Shown: in pieces, positions 49,137 to 55,369 of the stretch
Position numbering within the stretch: the first letter of the stretch is position 1
How the letters are laid out: every line of letters begins with the position of its first letter
Notes under the pieces: generated by a model
Database searches by the model: none
What the model was told of the DNA's origin: nothing
Seen by the model: the letters and a program-made list of their open reading frames with translations, nothing else
Assembly (NCBI RefSeq): GCF_016811235.1
Contig: NZ_JAFBID010000011.1
Location: 48,611-112,610 of the forward strand
Direction of reading: 5' to 3'
DNA length: 64,000 nt
DNA from: Microvirga arabica
GTDB taxonomy: Bacteria; Pseudomonadota; Alphaproteobacteria; Rhizobiales; Beijerinckiaceae
Made by a program: the position numbers and the translations under genes

Positions 49137-49492
49137 GCTTCACCATTTCTCCCGGAGCGCTCGGTCGCCGCGCTCTGTTCCTTATACGGGCGTAGGCGGC
49201 CGGATCTCCACCTTCTCACCCCGTGCAATCGTCAGTTCCCGTATGCCTTGAATTCGAATCGAGATCGTCGCCTGAATATTCAGCTCTCCATGACTTTCTC
49301 TTCAAGACTCGTCTATTGGCAAATATAGATGCCCTTCACCTCCTGTATCGAGGTAAGTACCTTCTTGGCTCTTATTCCTACAAACAAGATGTTGCCTTGT
49401 TTCGCTCACGCAAACATTTGCGCGAAGCACAACAATTCGTAGGAGCTGAATAATTTCGTAAAATTTTTTGCAAAGGTTGACCCTTCCCAACC
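49137..49492. other. Gene-poor, visibly AT-richer stretch
   Basis: About 350 bp with no convincing gene. From about 49240 to 49480 the base composition is much lower in GC than the flanks. A plus-strand frame (49223-49453, GTG start, 76 codons) is open, but it has no ribosome binding site and no familiar motif, so I do not call it. It may be transferred or decayed DNA. Confidence 0.5.
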
Positions 49493-49517
49493 GGAACCAT
49501 CGAATCCGCGAGCGGTT
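49493..49517 (+). promoter_or_regulatory. EcfG-type promoter, one mismatch
   Basis: GGAAC (49493-49497), 16 bases, then GGTT (49514-49517) instead of CGTT. It lies 36 bp before the KGG-repeat gene, whose products are usually stress-induced. Confidence 0.6.
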
Positions 49518-49553
49518 GATGATGCACGAACACCACTCGATTAGGAGGCATAA

Positions 49554-49745
49554 ATGGCAGGTGGTTCGACCTCGAAGCGTGGCTTCGCGTCGATGGATTC
49601 CGACCGGCAGCGTGAAATCGCCAGCAAGGGCGGCAAGAGCGTTCCCGCCGAGAAGCGGTCCTTCTCGCAGGATCGCGAACTCGCCTCGGAAGCCGGCCGC
49701 AAAGGCGGTCAGGCCTCGGGCAATACCCGCGGCAATCAGGAATAA
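49554..49745 (+). CDS. KGG-repeat stress-induced protein
   Basis: This 63-residue hydrophilic protein has repeats of the KGG (GsiB/YciG-like) type: IASKGGKSV and AGRKGGQASG, with an N-terminal GGSTSKRGFASMD. KGG proteins accumulate in stress or stationary phase and resemble hydrophilins. Strong ribosome binding site AGGAGG (49543-49548), EcfG-type promoter upstream and a terminator downstream make a self-contained stress gene. Confidence 0.87.
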   Translation: MAGGSTSKRGFASMDSDRQREIASKGGKSVPAEKRSFSQDRELASEAGRKGGQASGNTRGNQE

Positions 49746-49768
49746 TCGTTTCGCCGATTGCAACAACC

Positions 49769-49800
49769 AAAGGGGCCGCTCAGCGGCCCCTTTACTTTTT
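49769..49800 (+). terminator. Intrinsic terminator
   Basis: The stem 49769-49779/49783-49793 (AAAGGGGCCGC with GCGGCCCCTTT, loop TCA) is followed by a T-rich tail. It ends the KGG-repeat gene. Confidence 0.88.
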
Positions 49801-49823
49801 TGGTGCTGTATTCAGTTGAATGA

Positions 49824-50375
49824 TTACTGGTGCCGGAAGTTGAACTCGGCACGGGTCAGGGCGGCCTCCACCAGAACCTCCTCGGCCGCTCCGAGACCCA
49901 TGATGGCCCGGAACTCGGGAAGGCTCGGGACCTCGAACGCAACGGCCCCGAGATCGATCTGCCGAACCAAATCGCCTGCTAGAGCAGACATGAAGTCGAG
50001 CGAGACAATCTCCAGATAGCGGGCTGCCTCGAGGGCCACCCCCGACGCATGGTCGCGCGAGGCTCCAATCAGCGTCAAAAGGCAGTATTCGTCCAGGCTT
50101 CCATACCTGGATCCGACCGGCCTGTGGACGAACGGGCGCCCACGCTGCCGCGTCATGGCAAAGGCCAGAAGAAGCGCGTCCGAGACGATCCCCTTCGCGG
50201 TCTCAGGCTGGGTATAGGTTGCCAGCGCCTGCTCGGGACCATCGAGCATGGCCAGATCATACTGGTCCTCGAGACGGTTCAGGGAACGGAACACGTCGAT
50301 GACCGGCACGGTGCTCGGATGGAGTAAAATCGCTACCGGGTTGGTTGCGGACGGATATGACAGGGCGTCAACCAT
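49824..50375 (-). CDS. Unknown protein, stress island
   Basis: This 183-residue protein has no motif I recognise. It looks soluble and mostly helical, with SYPSATNPVAILLHPSTVPV at the start, an RGRPFVHRPVGSRYGSLDEY middle and a conserved-looking EFRAIMGLGAAEEVLVEA end. It starts 28 bp after the stop of the 50404-50640 gene. The pair are probably cotranscribed from the EcfG-type promoter at 50670-50695. Function unknown. Confidence 0.65.
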   Translation of the reverse strand: MVDALSYPSATNPVAILLHPSTVPVIDVFRSLNRLEDQYDLAMLDGPEQALATYTQPETAKGIVSDALLLAFAMTRQRGRPFVHRPVGSRYGSLDEYCLLTLIGASRDHASGVALEAARYLEIVSLDFMSALAGDLVRQIDLGAVAFEVPSLPEFRAIMGLGAAEEVLVEAALTRAEFNFRHQ

Positions 50376-50403
50376 AAACAGAAAACCTTGAAGTGCCGAT
50401 CAT

Positions 50404-50640
50404 TCAGAGCCCGGGGCTTCCTCCGGTCGGCAGGACATGGGGCCAAGCCGGAACGACAAGATGCCGCCTCAGCATCAGGGGGCAGGTCACCTCATCCTGG
50501 TGATAGACCGGGATGATGCCACTGAGCATGGACGCCACGGATGGCTTATCCCTGGCGGAGGAACTCGAGGTCAGCCGGGAAAACTCGTCCGGCAACTCCT
50601 CCTGGCACAAGACGGCATCCAGCTCATTCGTCGCAGTCAT
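50404..50640 (-). CDS. Small unknown protein with EcfG-type promoter
   Basis: This 78-residue acidic-to-neutral protein (MTATNELDAVLCQEELPDEF...) has no recognisable domain. The start at 50640 is well supported: GGAGG lies 5 bases upstream, and an EcfG-type promoter ends 30 bp before the ATG. The longer frame from 50709 runs through the promoter and is rejected. C-terminal PVYHQDEVTCPLMLRRHLVV looks strand-like. Probably a general-stress-response gene of unknown role. Confidence 0.7.
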   Translation of the reverse strand: MTATNELDAVLCQEELPDEFSRLTSSSSARDKPSVASMLSGIIPVYHQDEVTCPLMLRRHLVVPAWPHVLPTGGSPGL

Positions 50641-50669
50641 GATGTCCTCCGCATCGTCCTTGAAACGGC

Positions 50670-50695
50670 AACGTATGCCTCGGACTCCCGGTTCC
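50670..50695 (-). promoter_or_regulatory. EcfG-type promoter (N17 spacer)
   Basis: On the minus strand, GGAAC (50695-50691), 17 bases, CGTT (50673-50670). It lies 30 bp before the small gene at 50640. Confidence 0.72.
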
Positions 50696-50767
50696 TTGTG
50701 CGTCAACAAGTCCGGAGGCGGCGGCGGTACAGGCTGAGTGGACGGCGGAAATTTTTTGCTGTCTTGC

Positions 50768-50792
50768 GGAACCGAGGTGTCTGCTCGTTGTT
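50768..50792 (+). promoter_or_regulatory. EcfG-type promoter, one mismatch, ahead of a putative sRNA
   Basis: GGAAC (50768-50772), 16 bases, TGTT (50789-50792). The only feature in range is a short structured segment with a terminator. A CGTT also occurs here but at 13 bases, too close. Confidence 0.5.
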
Positions 50793-50798
50793 ATGTCC

Positions 50799-50864
50799 AT
50801 AACCGGTCCGAATGCCCCCTTGGACTGGCACCTTTGAGGCGCAGCCATTGGCTGCGCCTTTTAT
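50799..50864 (+). ncRNA. Putative stress-response small RNA 2 (GsrN-like)
   Basis: A short segment with no reading frame of note. Stem 1 pairs 50803-50809 with 50822-50828 (one G-U) around a C-rich loop containing GCCCCC. The terminator stem 50837-50846/50850-50859 with loop ATT and a TTATTTT tail ends it. It shares CCCCTTG and TGG..CACCTT blocks, in the same order, with the candidate at 52741. Ends are estimated from the promoter and terminator. It may resemble the Caulobacter stress sRNA GsrN; homology is by architecture only. Confidence 0.5.
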
Positions 50865-50866
50865 TT
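50837..50866 (+). terminator. Intrinsic terminator with no upstream plus-strand gene
   Basis: The 10-bp stem (50837-50846 with 50850-50859) and T-rich tail are strong. No coding gene on this strand precedes it, which is the main evidence for the small RNA. Confidence 0.85.
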
Positions 50867-50898
50867 TGCTCAACGCCCCCTGGCTTTCTGCAGGCATG

Positions 50899-50928
50899 AA
50901 AACGGCGCCTGGATTTCCCCAGGCGCCG
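50899..50928 (-). terminator. Intrinsic terminator of the PRC-barrel gene
   Basis: The stem 50903-50912/50919-50928 (CGGCGCCTGG with CCAGGCGCCG) is followed on the minus strand by a T4 run. It lies 26 bp past the stop. Confidence 0.82.
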
Positions 50929-50953
50929 CATCGTCTCTCAACCGAGTGAAAGA

Positions 50954-51709
50954 TTACTGCTTCGGAGCCGTCGTGGTGCCCGCCGGGCTGGCGGAGCCGG
51001 TGCTCGAGTTGTTGGCGTTGTCGCCGTCATCGTCGAACGCCGGAGCAGCCTGAAGCTGATCCTTCGTCATGCGCAGAACCACGCGCTCAGGCTGGTTCTG
51101 GTTGCTCGAAGTGTTACTGGCCGTCATGTTGGAAGTGCCGGCCGTGCCTGCACCCGTAGTGGCGGTGTTGCCCGTCGTGGTGGTCGTGCCCGTCGTGGAG
51201 CCCGTGGTCGCCACGTTGTTGTTGCTGCCAGCGTTGTTGTTGTTCATGGCCTGGGCCTGCTGGGCGTTCATGAACTCGAGCGCATTGAACGGAACGGCCA
51301 CATCCTTCTCACCGATGCCCAGGAAGCCGCCGACGCCGACCACGGCCGCCATGATCTGGCCGTTACGGTCCATGATCACATCGTTGATGTCACCGATCGA
51401 CTCGTTGTTGGCGCCAATCACGCGGGTGCCGATCAGATCGGACGCCATCATCTGATTGGCTTCCATCTTGGTCATGAACTGACCCTGCATGCCGCCGCTC
51501 TGGCTCATGGTGGACGAGGACTGGCTCATCGTCGACGAAGAACCAGAGGCGCCGGGCTGCATGGCCGGGGAGCCGGTCGTGGTGGTGCCGGTGCCCGAGG
51601 CGGCCGGACGATCGGTCGGAGCCGAGGGAGTGGTGGAGGTCTGTGCAAGGGCGGGCGCAGCCGCGAAAGCCGTCACTACAAGGCAAGCTGCCATATGCTT
51701 CTTCAGCAT
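50954..51709 (-). CDS. Secreted PRC-barrel domain protein
   Basis: A 251-residue exported protein whose signal peptide ends at APALAQT. A low-complexity Thr/Ser/Gln segment (about 25-70) precedes a PRC-barrel domain (about 82-140: LIGTRVIGANNESIGDIND, VVGVGGFLGIGEKDVAVPF). A second Asn/Thr/Gly-rich stretch follows, before a short conserved RVVLRMTKDQLQAAPAF tail. PRC-barrel proteins of this type are common stress-induced envelope proteins in Hyphomicrobiales. AGGAG lies upstream of the start, and a perfect EcfG-type promoter is 60 bp ahead. Confidence 0.88.
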   Translation of the reverse strand: MLKKHMAACLVVTAFAAAPALAQTSTTPSAPTDRPAASGTGTTTTGSPAMQPGASGSSSTMSQSSSTMSQSGGMQGQFMTKMEANQMMASDLIGTRVIGANNESIGDINDVIMDRNGQIMAAVVGVGGFLGIGEKDVAVPFNALEFMNAQQAQAMNNNNAGSNNNVATTGSTTGTTTTTGNTATTGAGTAGTSNMTASNTSSNQNQPERVVLRMTKDQLQAAPAFDDDGDNANNSSTGSASPAGTTTAPKQ

Positions 51710-51768
51710 TGCTTATTTCTCCTGAGGGTACATTAAATCGCGTTAAGCGCCAAAGTGCGCGAGGGTTA

Positions 51769-51793
51769 AACGCTCAGCCTGAGCAACCGTTCC
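51769..51793 (-). promoter_or_regulatory. EcfG-type promoter, perfect
   Basis: On the minus strand, GGAAC (51793-51789), 16 bases, CGTT (51772-51769). It is the promoter of the PRC-barrel gene. Confidence 0.85.
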
Positions 51794-52067
51794 GAACATT
51801 GTCTTATTCAAGGCAATGTGAATGGCCCGTTTAACATTCCAACACAATGTGAATACTTCTCAATATTTTTGAGATAACAAAAGCTTCTTTGCCGTCTCTC
51901 GTGAGAAGCAGCAACGTCGGGTCCGATAATAAAAACCGTTGCCGGGAGAATTGGTTCCTGCGCGGACCGGCCAAGATCCGGCATGAGGATCCTGGTCGCT
52001 GCAGCGCCTGTCTCATGAATGCTCTTGGTTGCGTTCTGTAAGCGTGGGCCTCGCTCGCCCGAGCCGG

Positions 52068-52598
52068 TCAGGACAGAGACTGCTGGAGCAGCGCCAAGCA
52101 GAGGCTCGGCATCCGGTCGGCGCTGGCCTTAGCCAGGGGACTGACATCGCCGAAGCAGCCGACGGGCTTGCGCGTCTTCTGCTTCTGCTCGCTGGGAGCC
52201 TCATTGCCCTCCCGTCGGCTGACGGGATGCTGGATTGCGGGCGTCTGCACGTTTTCCTTAAGAGTGACCACCGGCAGATCCGTATCCCGGGCGTAGATGG
52301 TGGTGCCTGCGTGAGGGTCGGACTTGTAGAGCACCTTCCCGTCCCGGTCGCGCAGGATCACCGTCGCCTGTGCAACACCCACGAGCTCGACGATCGACAC
52401 GCTTGCTGGATTAGCGCTCGGAACGGGGGCCATCATGCGGTCTCCCTTGGCGGGAGTGTTCAAGCGCTGGGGCAGCCCAGCATCAACCAGAACTTCGGAT
52501 TGGGCCTGATGCGATATGTTAAAGGATGCGGGAACGAAGCTTCCGGCAACGAAGAAAATTCCAGCCAGTCCTACGAGTGCCACAGGGATACGGAACAT
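52068..52598 (-). CDS. Exported or membrane-anchored unknown protein
   Basis: This 176-residue protein has an N-terminal hydrophobic segment (VALVGLAGIFFVAGSF) that may be a signal peptide. The middle ~40 residues (VELVGVAQATVILRDRDGKV) suggest a beta-sheet domain. The Lys/Gln-rich C-terminus ends with two Cys. No family is recognised. AGGAG lies near the start, and a perfect EcfG-type promoter is 40 bp upstream, so it is likely part of the general stress regulon. Confidence 0.75.
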   Translation of the reverse strand: MFRIPVALVGLAGIFFVAGSFVPASFNISHQAQSEVLVDAGLPQRLNTPAKGDRMMAPVPSANPASVSIVELVGVAQATVILRDRDGKVLYKSDPHAGTTIYARDTDLPVVTLKENVQTPAIQHPVSRREGNEAPSEQKQKTRKPVGCFGDVSPLAKASADRMPSLCLALLQQSLS

Positions 52599-52637
52599 CC
52601 CTCTCTCCTGCTCTTCAACCTCAGCGTTTCAAATTTC

Positions 52638-52662
52638 AACGCGACCACATCTTTGATGTTCC
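52638..52662 (-). promoter_or_regulatory. EcfG-type promoter, perfect
   Basis: On the minus strand, GGAAC (52662-52658), 16 bases, CGTT (52641-52638), 39 bp before the start of the unknown exported protein. Confidence 0.82.
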
Positions 52663-52709
52663 TGCATCCTTACGTAGGAGAGGAGAATAAAAAGAGGGAT
52701 AAAAAGCCT

Positions 52710-52735
52710 GGAACCTTTGTTTTCGGTAGGACGTT
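52710..52735 (+). promoter_or_regulatory. EcfG-type promoter ahead of a putative sRNA
   Basis: GGAAC (52710-52714), 17 bases, CGTT (52732-52735), read on the plus strand. No coding gene follows before the strong terminator at 52795, but a C-rich stem-loop does. Confidence 0.75.
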
Positions 52736-52740
52736 CTTAA

Positions 52741-52823
52741 GGTACCGGCCTCCTGGTCCTCCCCGCATTCCCCTTGTGCATTGGCCGGCACCTTAGACGG
52801 GCTTTAGAGCCCGTCTTTTTTTG
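52741..52823 (+). ncRNA. Putative stress-response small RNA 1 (GsrN-like)
   Basis: Predicted transcript of about 80 nt. Stem 1 pairs 52741-52750 with 52783-52792 (GGTACCGGCC with GGCCGGCACC, one mismatch) and closes a 32-nt loop that is strikingly C-rich (TCCTCCCC and CCCC). The second hairpin is the terminator 52795-52803/52808-52816 followed by seven T. An EcfG-type promoter ends 5 bp before the first stem. This is the general layout reported for GsrN in Caulobacter (5' C-rich loop, 3' terminator, sigma-T-dependent). Ends are estimated. Confidence 0.68.
52795..52822 (+). terminator. Intrinsic terminator of the putative sRNA
   Basis: The stem AGACGGGCT (52795-52803) pairs with AGCCCGTCT (52808-52816), and a T-run follows directly. 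No plus-strand coding gene precedes it. Confidence 0.9.
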
Positions 52824-52846
52824 CGCCCAATACATCAGCACAAAAG

Positions 52847-52874
52847 AATAGCCCGGCCTTTAAGCCGGGCTATT
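52847..52874 (-). terminator. Intrinsic terminator of phyR
   Basis: The 11-bp stem (52847-52857 with 52864-52874) is followed on the minus strand by CTTTTG. It lies 28 bp past the phyR stop and faces the sRNA terminator. Confidence 0.85.
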
Positions 52875-52901
52875 ACTATTCGGGCTGGTATCCGTTTGGT
52901 C

Positions 52902-53708
52902 TTATGCCGTCGCCGCGCGAGCCTCGCGCCGACGGGCGCTCTGCTGGAAGAACAGCGCCTGGCTGATGACCGCAGACACATTCGCGGGCTGGAACGGCTT
53001 GGCGATCAGGAAGGCCGGCTCAGGGCGCTCGCCCGTGAGGAACCGCTCCGGATAGGCCGTGATGAAGATGACCGGGACCTCGAAGGATTTAAGGAGGTCG
53101 TTCACCGCATCGAGACCGGAGCTTCCGTCCGCCAGCTGGATGTCCGCGAGGATCAGCCCGGGCTGCTTGGCGGCGGCCAGCTTGACGGCCTCCGTCCGCG
53201 TACGGGCGACGCCGGTGACGTTGTGCCCCAAGCCTTCGACGAGGGCCTCGAGGTCCATGGCGATCAGAGGCTCATCCTCGATGATGAGGATGTCGGTGGC
53301 CATGTCGGCCGCAAGCTCGCGGCCCGCTTCGTCGACGAGGTCACGCACGGTCCGCGTGTCGACATCGAGGATCTGGCCGACCTCCTCTTCTCCGAAGCCT
53401 TCAAGGCAGGAGAGAAGGAAAGCCTGACGGGGAAGAGGTGTGATCTGCCCGAGCCGAACCTCGGCCGGCAGGTCGCGCTGGATCTGCTCGCTCCGGCCGT
53501 TCACCGACAGAGAATTCCAGATCCGCGTGAACACCTGGAAGAGCTCGACCTTCACGTTTCCGGAAGGGCCGATGGTCTCAGGCTCGCTCACGAGCGTCTC
53601 AAGAGTGGCAGCCACATAGGCGTCCCCAGCCATCTGGCTGCCTGTGAGAGCGCGCGCGTAGCGACGAAGGTATGGTAAGTGCTGGACGACAAGCTGGGCT
53701 GTCGACAT
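52902..53708 (-). CDS. phyR: General stress response regulator PhyR
   Basis: This 268-residue anti-anti-sigma response regulator has an N-terminal EcfG-like domain (about 1-130) that mimics sigma and sequesters NepR. The C-terminal receiver domain is at about 137-258. Receiver residues are the acid pair E144/D145, phospho-acceptor D189 in LILADIQL, T217 and K237 in AKPF. The ATG at 53708 is chosen because MSTAQLVVQHLPYLRRYARA is the usual N-terminus; the longer frame runs into the promoter. No sensor kinase is encoded in this window. Confidence 0.95.
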   Translation of the reverse strand: MSTAQLVVQHLPYLRRYARALTGSQMAGDAYVAATLETLVSEPETIGPSGNVKVELFQVFTRIWNSLSVNGRSEQIQRDLPAEVRLGQITPLPRQAFLLSCLEGFGEEEVGQILDVDTRTVRDLVDEAGRELAADMATDILIIEDEPLIAMDLEALVEGLGHNVTGVARTRTEAVKLAAAKQPGLILADIQLADGSSGLDAVNDLLKSFEVPVIFITAYPERFLTGERPEPAFLIAKPFQPANVSAVISQALFFQQSARRREARAATA

Positions 53709-53757
53709 TCGCTTCCCCTTAACTGTGCTTTTGACTCGTTGTACCGATGGTTCGTTC

Positions 53758-53782
53758 AACGCGGCAAAGCTGCAAAAGTTCC
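53758..53782 (-). promoter_or_regulatory. EcfG-type promoter of phyR, perfect
   Basis: On the minus strand, GGAAC (53782-53778), 16 bases, CGTT (53761-53758). It gives a leader of about 40 nt and indicates positive feedback on phyR. Confidence 0.9.
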
Positions 53783-53790
53783 GCAGCTTG

Positions 53791-53815
53791 GGAACCGGGC
53801 GCAGCAATGAGCGTT
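53791..53815 (+). promoter_or_regulatory. EcfG-type promoter of nepR-ecfG, perfect
   Basis: GGAAC (53791-53795), 16 bases, CGTT (53812-53815). It is arranged back to back with the phyR promoter: only 8 bases separate the two -35 elements. Confidence 0.9.
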
Positions 53816-53891
53816 ATTGCTCGAAAACGAATATATGGATACTGCCAAGGTTGGCTACCCCGGACAAATGAGGGGTGGCAAGGGGACTAAT

Positions 53892-54113
53892 ATGACGGTT
53901 GATAAGGGGAACAAGCTCGCTCGGGCCAGTCTCGACAATGGCTCCGGCGAAAAGCTTGCAACCGATCCTAAACTTGACAGCGGCAGCCAGAAACGGATCG
54001 GCGACCAACTCCGCGCCATGTACGACGAGCTCATGCAGCAGCCCGTTCCGGATCGTTTCAGGGATCTGCTCGACCAGTTGGACAAGAGCGGGCAAAAGGG
54101 TGGGTCTCAATGA
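53892..54113 (+). CDS. nepR: Anti-sigma factor NepR
   Basis: A small 73-residue anti-sigma factor that holds EcfG until phosphorylated PhyR draws it away. The conserved core is SGSQKRIGDQLRAMYDELMQ followed by PVPDRFRDLLDQLDKS. The ATG at 53892 has AAGGGGAC 6 to 7 bases upstream. Earlier ATGs at 53835 and 53868 lie before it without good sites; 53835 is only 20 bp past the promoter. The stop overlaps the ecfG start (ATGA), so sigma and anti-sigma are translationally coupled. Confidence 0.9.
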   Translation: MTVDKGNKLARASLDNGSGEKLATDPKLDSGSQKRIGDQLRAMYDELMQQPVPDRFRDLLDQLDKSGQKGGSQ

Positions 54114-54655
54114 CCCTTGAGCCGGAGCCCGAGTTACGGGAGGCTCTTCTCGCGGCGGTCCCCAGCCTCCGCGCCTTTGCGATCTCACTTTCAGGCCAGG
54201 TCGACAGAGCTGATGACCTCGTCCAGGATACGCTCCTGCGAGCCCTCTCCAACCTGCATCGGTTCGAACCCGGCACGAACCTGAATGCCTGGCTCTTCAC
54301 CATCCTGCGCAATCTCTTCCACTCCGAATACAGAAAGCGGCGCCGCGAGGTCGAGGATCCCGACGGATCCTATGCCGGACGGCTGAAGGCTCAGCCCGAG
54401 CAAGGCTCCCATCTGGATTTCGAGGATTTCCGCAGCGCCCTCTCCCAGCTTCCTTCCGACCAGCGCGAAGCCCTTCTGCTGGTGGGAGCATCGGGCTTTT
54501 CCTATGAGGAAGCCGCAAACATCTGCGGCTGTGCCGTCGGCACCATCAAGAGCCGCGTCAACCGGGCACGCCAGCGCCTCGCTTTGCTTCTGAATGTCGA
54601 CGATATCGATGATCTTGGCCCTGACAGCATGACACGAGCGGCTCTGCAGGGCTGA
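54110..54655 (+). CDS. ecfG: General stress sigma factor EcfG (RpoE-type ECF15)
   Basis: This 181-residue ECF sigma factor has region 2 at about residues 15-80 (RAFAISLSGQVDRADDLVQD, NAWLFTILRNLFHSEYRKRR) and region 4 at about 105-165 (LPSDQREALLLVGASGFSYE, GCAVGTIKSRVNRARQRL). It directs RNA polymerase to GGAAC-N16/17-CGTT promoters, many of which flank it here. Its start overlaps nepR by 4 bp. A hairpin follows. Confidence 0.94.
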   Translation: MTLEPEPELREALLAAVPSLRAFAISLSGQVDRADDLVQDTLLRALSNLHRFEPGTNLNAWLFTILRNLFHSEYRKRRREVEDPDGSYAGRLKAQPEQGSHLDFEDFRSALSQLPSDQREALLLVGASGFSYEEAANICGCAVGTIKSRVNRARQRLALLLNVDDIDDLGPDSMTRAALQG

Positions 54656-54686
54656 CGCAGGAAACTCCACAATGTCCTGAATGACA

Positions 54687-54711
54687 AACGCCGCCCTTCG
54701 AGGGCGGCGTT
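54687..54711. terminator. Convergent hairpin between ecfG and DUF1328
   Basis: A perfect 11-bp stem (54687-54697 with 54701-54711, loop TCG) lies between the two convergent genes. U-tracts on both sides are weak, but position favours a shared terminator. Confidence 0.6.
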
Positions 54712-54736
54712 CGATGTCAGGTATGCCGTAGCGGCA

Positions 54737-54910
54737 TCACATCGGGCTGCGTCCGCGCAGCAGGCCGATGACGGCGGAGATGGCGAAGAGCACGATCGCA
54801 ACGAAGAAAATCAGCTTCGCGATTTCGACGGCGGTGCCGGCGATGCCGCCGAAGCCGAACAGGGCTGCGACGAGAGCGATGATGAGAAAAGTGACTGCCC
54901 AACCGAGCAT
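54737..54910 (-). CDS. DUF1328 small membrane protein
   Basis: This 57-residue protein ([20 protein letters not shown]...) has two hydrophobic helices and a basic C-terminus (LLRGRSPM), the full length of the DUF1328 (YtjA) family. Translation was done by hand on the minus strand. An EcfG-type promoter (N17) starts 53 bp upstream. These proteins are often stress-induced in Hyphomicrobiales; the function is unknown. Confidence 0.88.
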   Translation of the reverse strand: MLGWAVTFLIIALVAALFGFGGIAGTAVEIAKLIFFVAIVLFAISAVIGLLRGRSPM

Positions 54911-54962
54911 GGTGTTACCTCGCTAAACATGACAATCGACTGTAAGCCGACGATGTTCAAAC

Positions 54963-54988
54963 AACGCCAAGCGCGACTGTAAGGTTCC
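54963..54988 (-). promoter_or_regulatory. EcfG-type promoter (N17 spacer)
   Basis: On the minus strand, GGAAC (54988-54984), 17 bases, CGTT (54966-54963), upstream of DUF1328. Confidence 0.8.
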
Positions 54989-55056
54989 GCCTTCTGCAAA
55001 TTCTTGGACCTGTTCATCAGTCGTTCAAAAGTAATCTTTCAGGCTTTTATTCGCAT

Positions 55057-55081
55057 GGAACCCGACTTACCCCAGCACGTT
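55057..55081 (+). promoter_or_regulatory. EcfG-type promoter, perfect
   Basis: GGAAC (55057-55061), 16 bases, CGTT (55078-55081), 27 bp before the small membrane-protein start. Confidence 0.85.
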
Positions 55082-55108
55082 TTCAAGAACACTTGGGAGA
55101 GATGACCA

Positions 55109-55312
55109 ATGAATCGTTCGGTTGCCCTTCGCGCACTTTTCATCTTTGCAGTTGTTACTGCCTTTGCTGCGATCACCGGGATGGCTTCCCAAGTTGAGAT
55201 CGCGGAAGTGCTGTTTCTGATCGGCGGCTCCCTCTCGGCGGTCATGCTGCTCTTCGTTCTGATGACGCCTGCGCAAAGCCCGGTTCCGGTGCGCGTGCGC
55301 CGCAGACGCTGA
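55109..55312 (+). CDS. Small two-helix membrane protein of unknown function
   Basis: This 67-residue protein has two transmembrane helices (LRALFIFAVVTAFAAI and VLFLIGGSLSAVMLLFVL) and an Arg-rich cytoplasmic tail (VRVRRRR). GGGAGAG lies about 9 bases before the ATG. With its own EcfG-type promoter and terminator it is a monocistronic stress gene. It resembles the many small DUF1328-like proteins in stress regulons but I cannot assign a family. Confidence 0.78.
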   Translation: MNRSVALRALFIFAVVTAFAAITGMASQVEIAEVLFLIGGSLSAVMLLFVLMTPAQSPVPVRVRRRR

Positions 55313-55339
55313 TCTCCTGCCCAGCACCCCAAGGAATTA

Positions 55340-55369
55340 GGCGGCTCCTTTGAGCCGCCCTTCTTGTTT
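55340..55369 (+). terminator. Intrinsic terminator
   Basis: The stem GGCGGCTC (55340-55347) pairs with GAGCCGCC (55352-55359), followed by a T-rich run. It ends the small membrane-protein gene and abuts the convergent dehydrogenase stop. Confidence 0.8.

Noticed and set aside
49223..49453. 76-codon plus-strand frame in the AT-rich stretch
   Set aside because: GTG start, no ribosome binding site and no recognisable motif; an AT-rich patch alone does not make it a gene.
50768..50789. GGAAC-N13-CGTT upstream of the second sRNA
   Set aside because: A 13-base spacer is too short for EcfG; the TGTT at 16 bases fits better, so that was used.
51934..51958. Minus-strand GGAAC-N16-GGTT between the unknown exported protein and the PRC-barrel gene
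   Set aside because: It points into the region upstream of the PRC-barrel promoter, with no gene or terminator directly downstream. It may be a distal start for the PRC-barrel gene, but support is thin.
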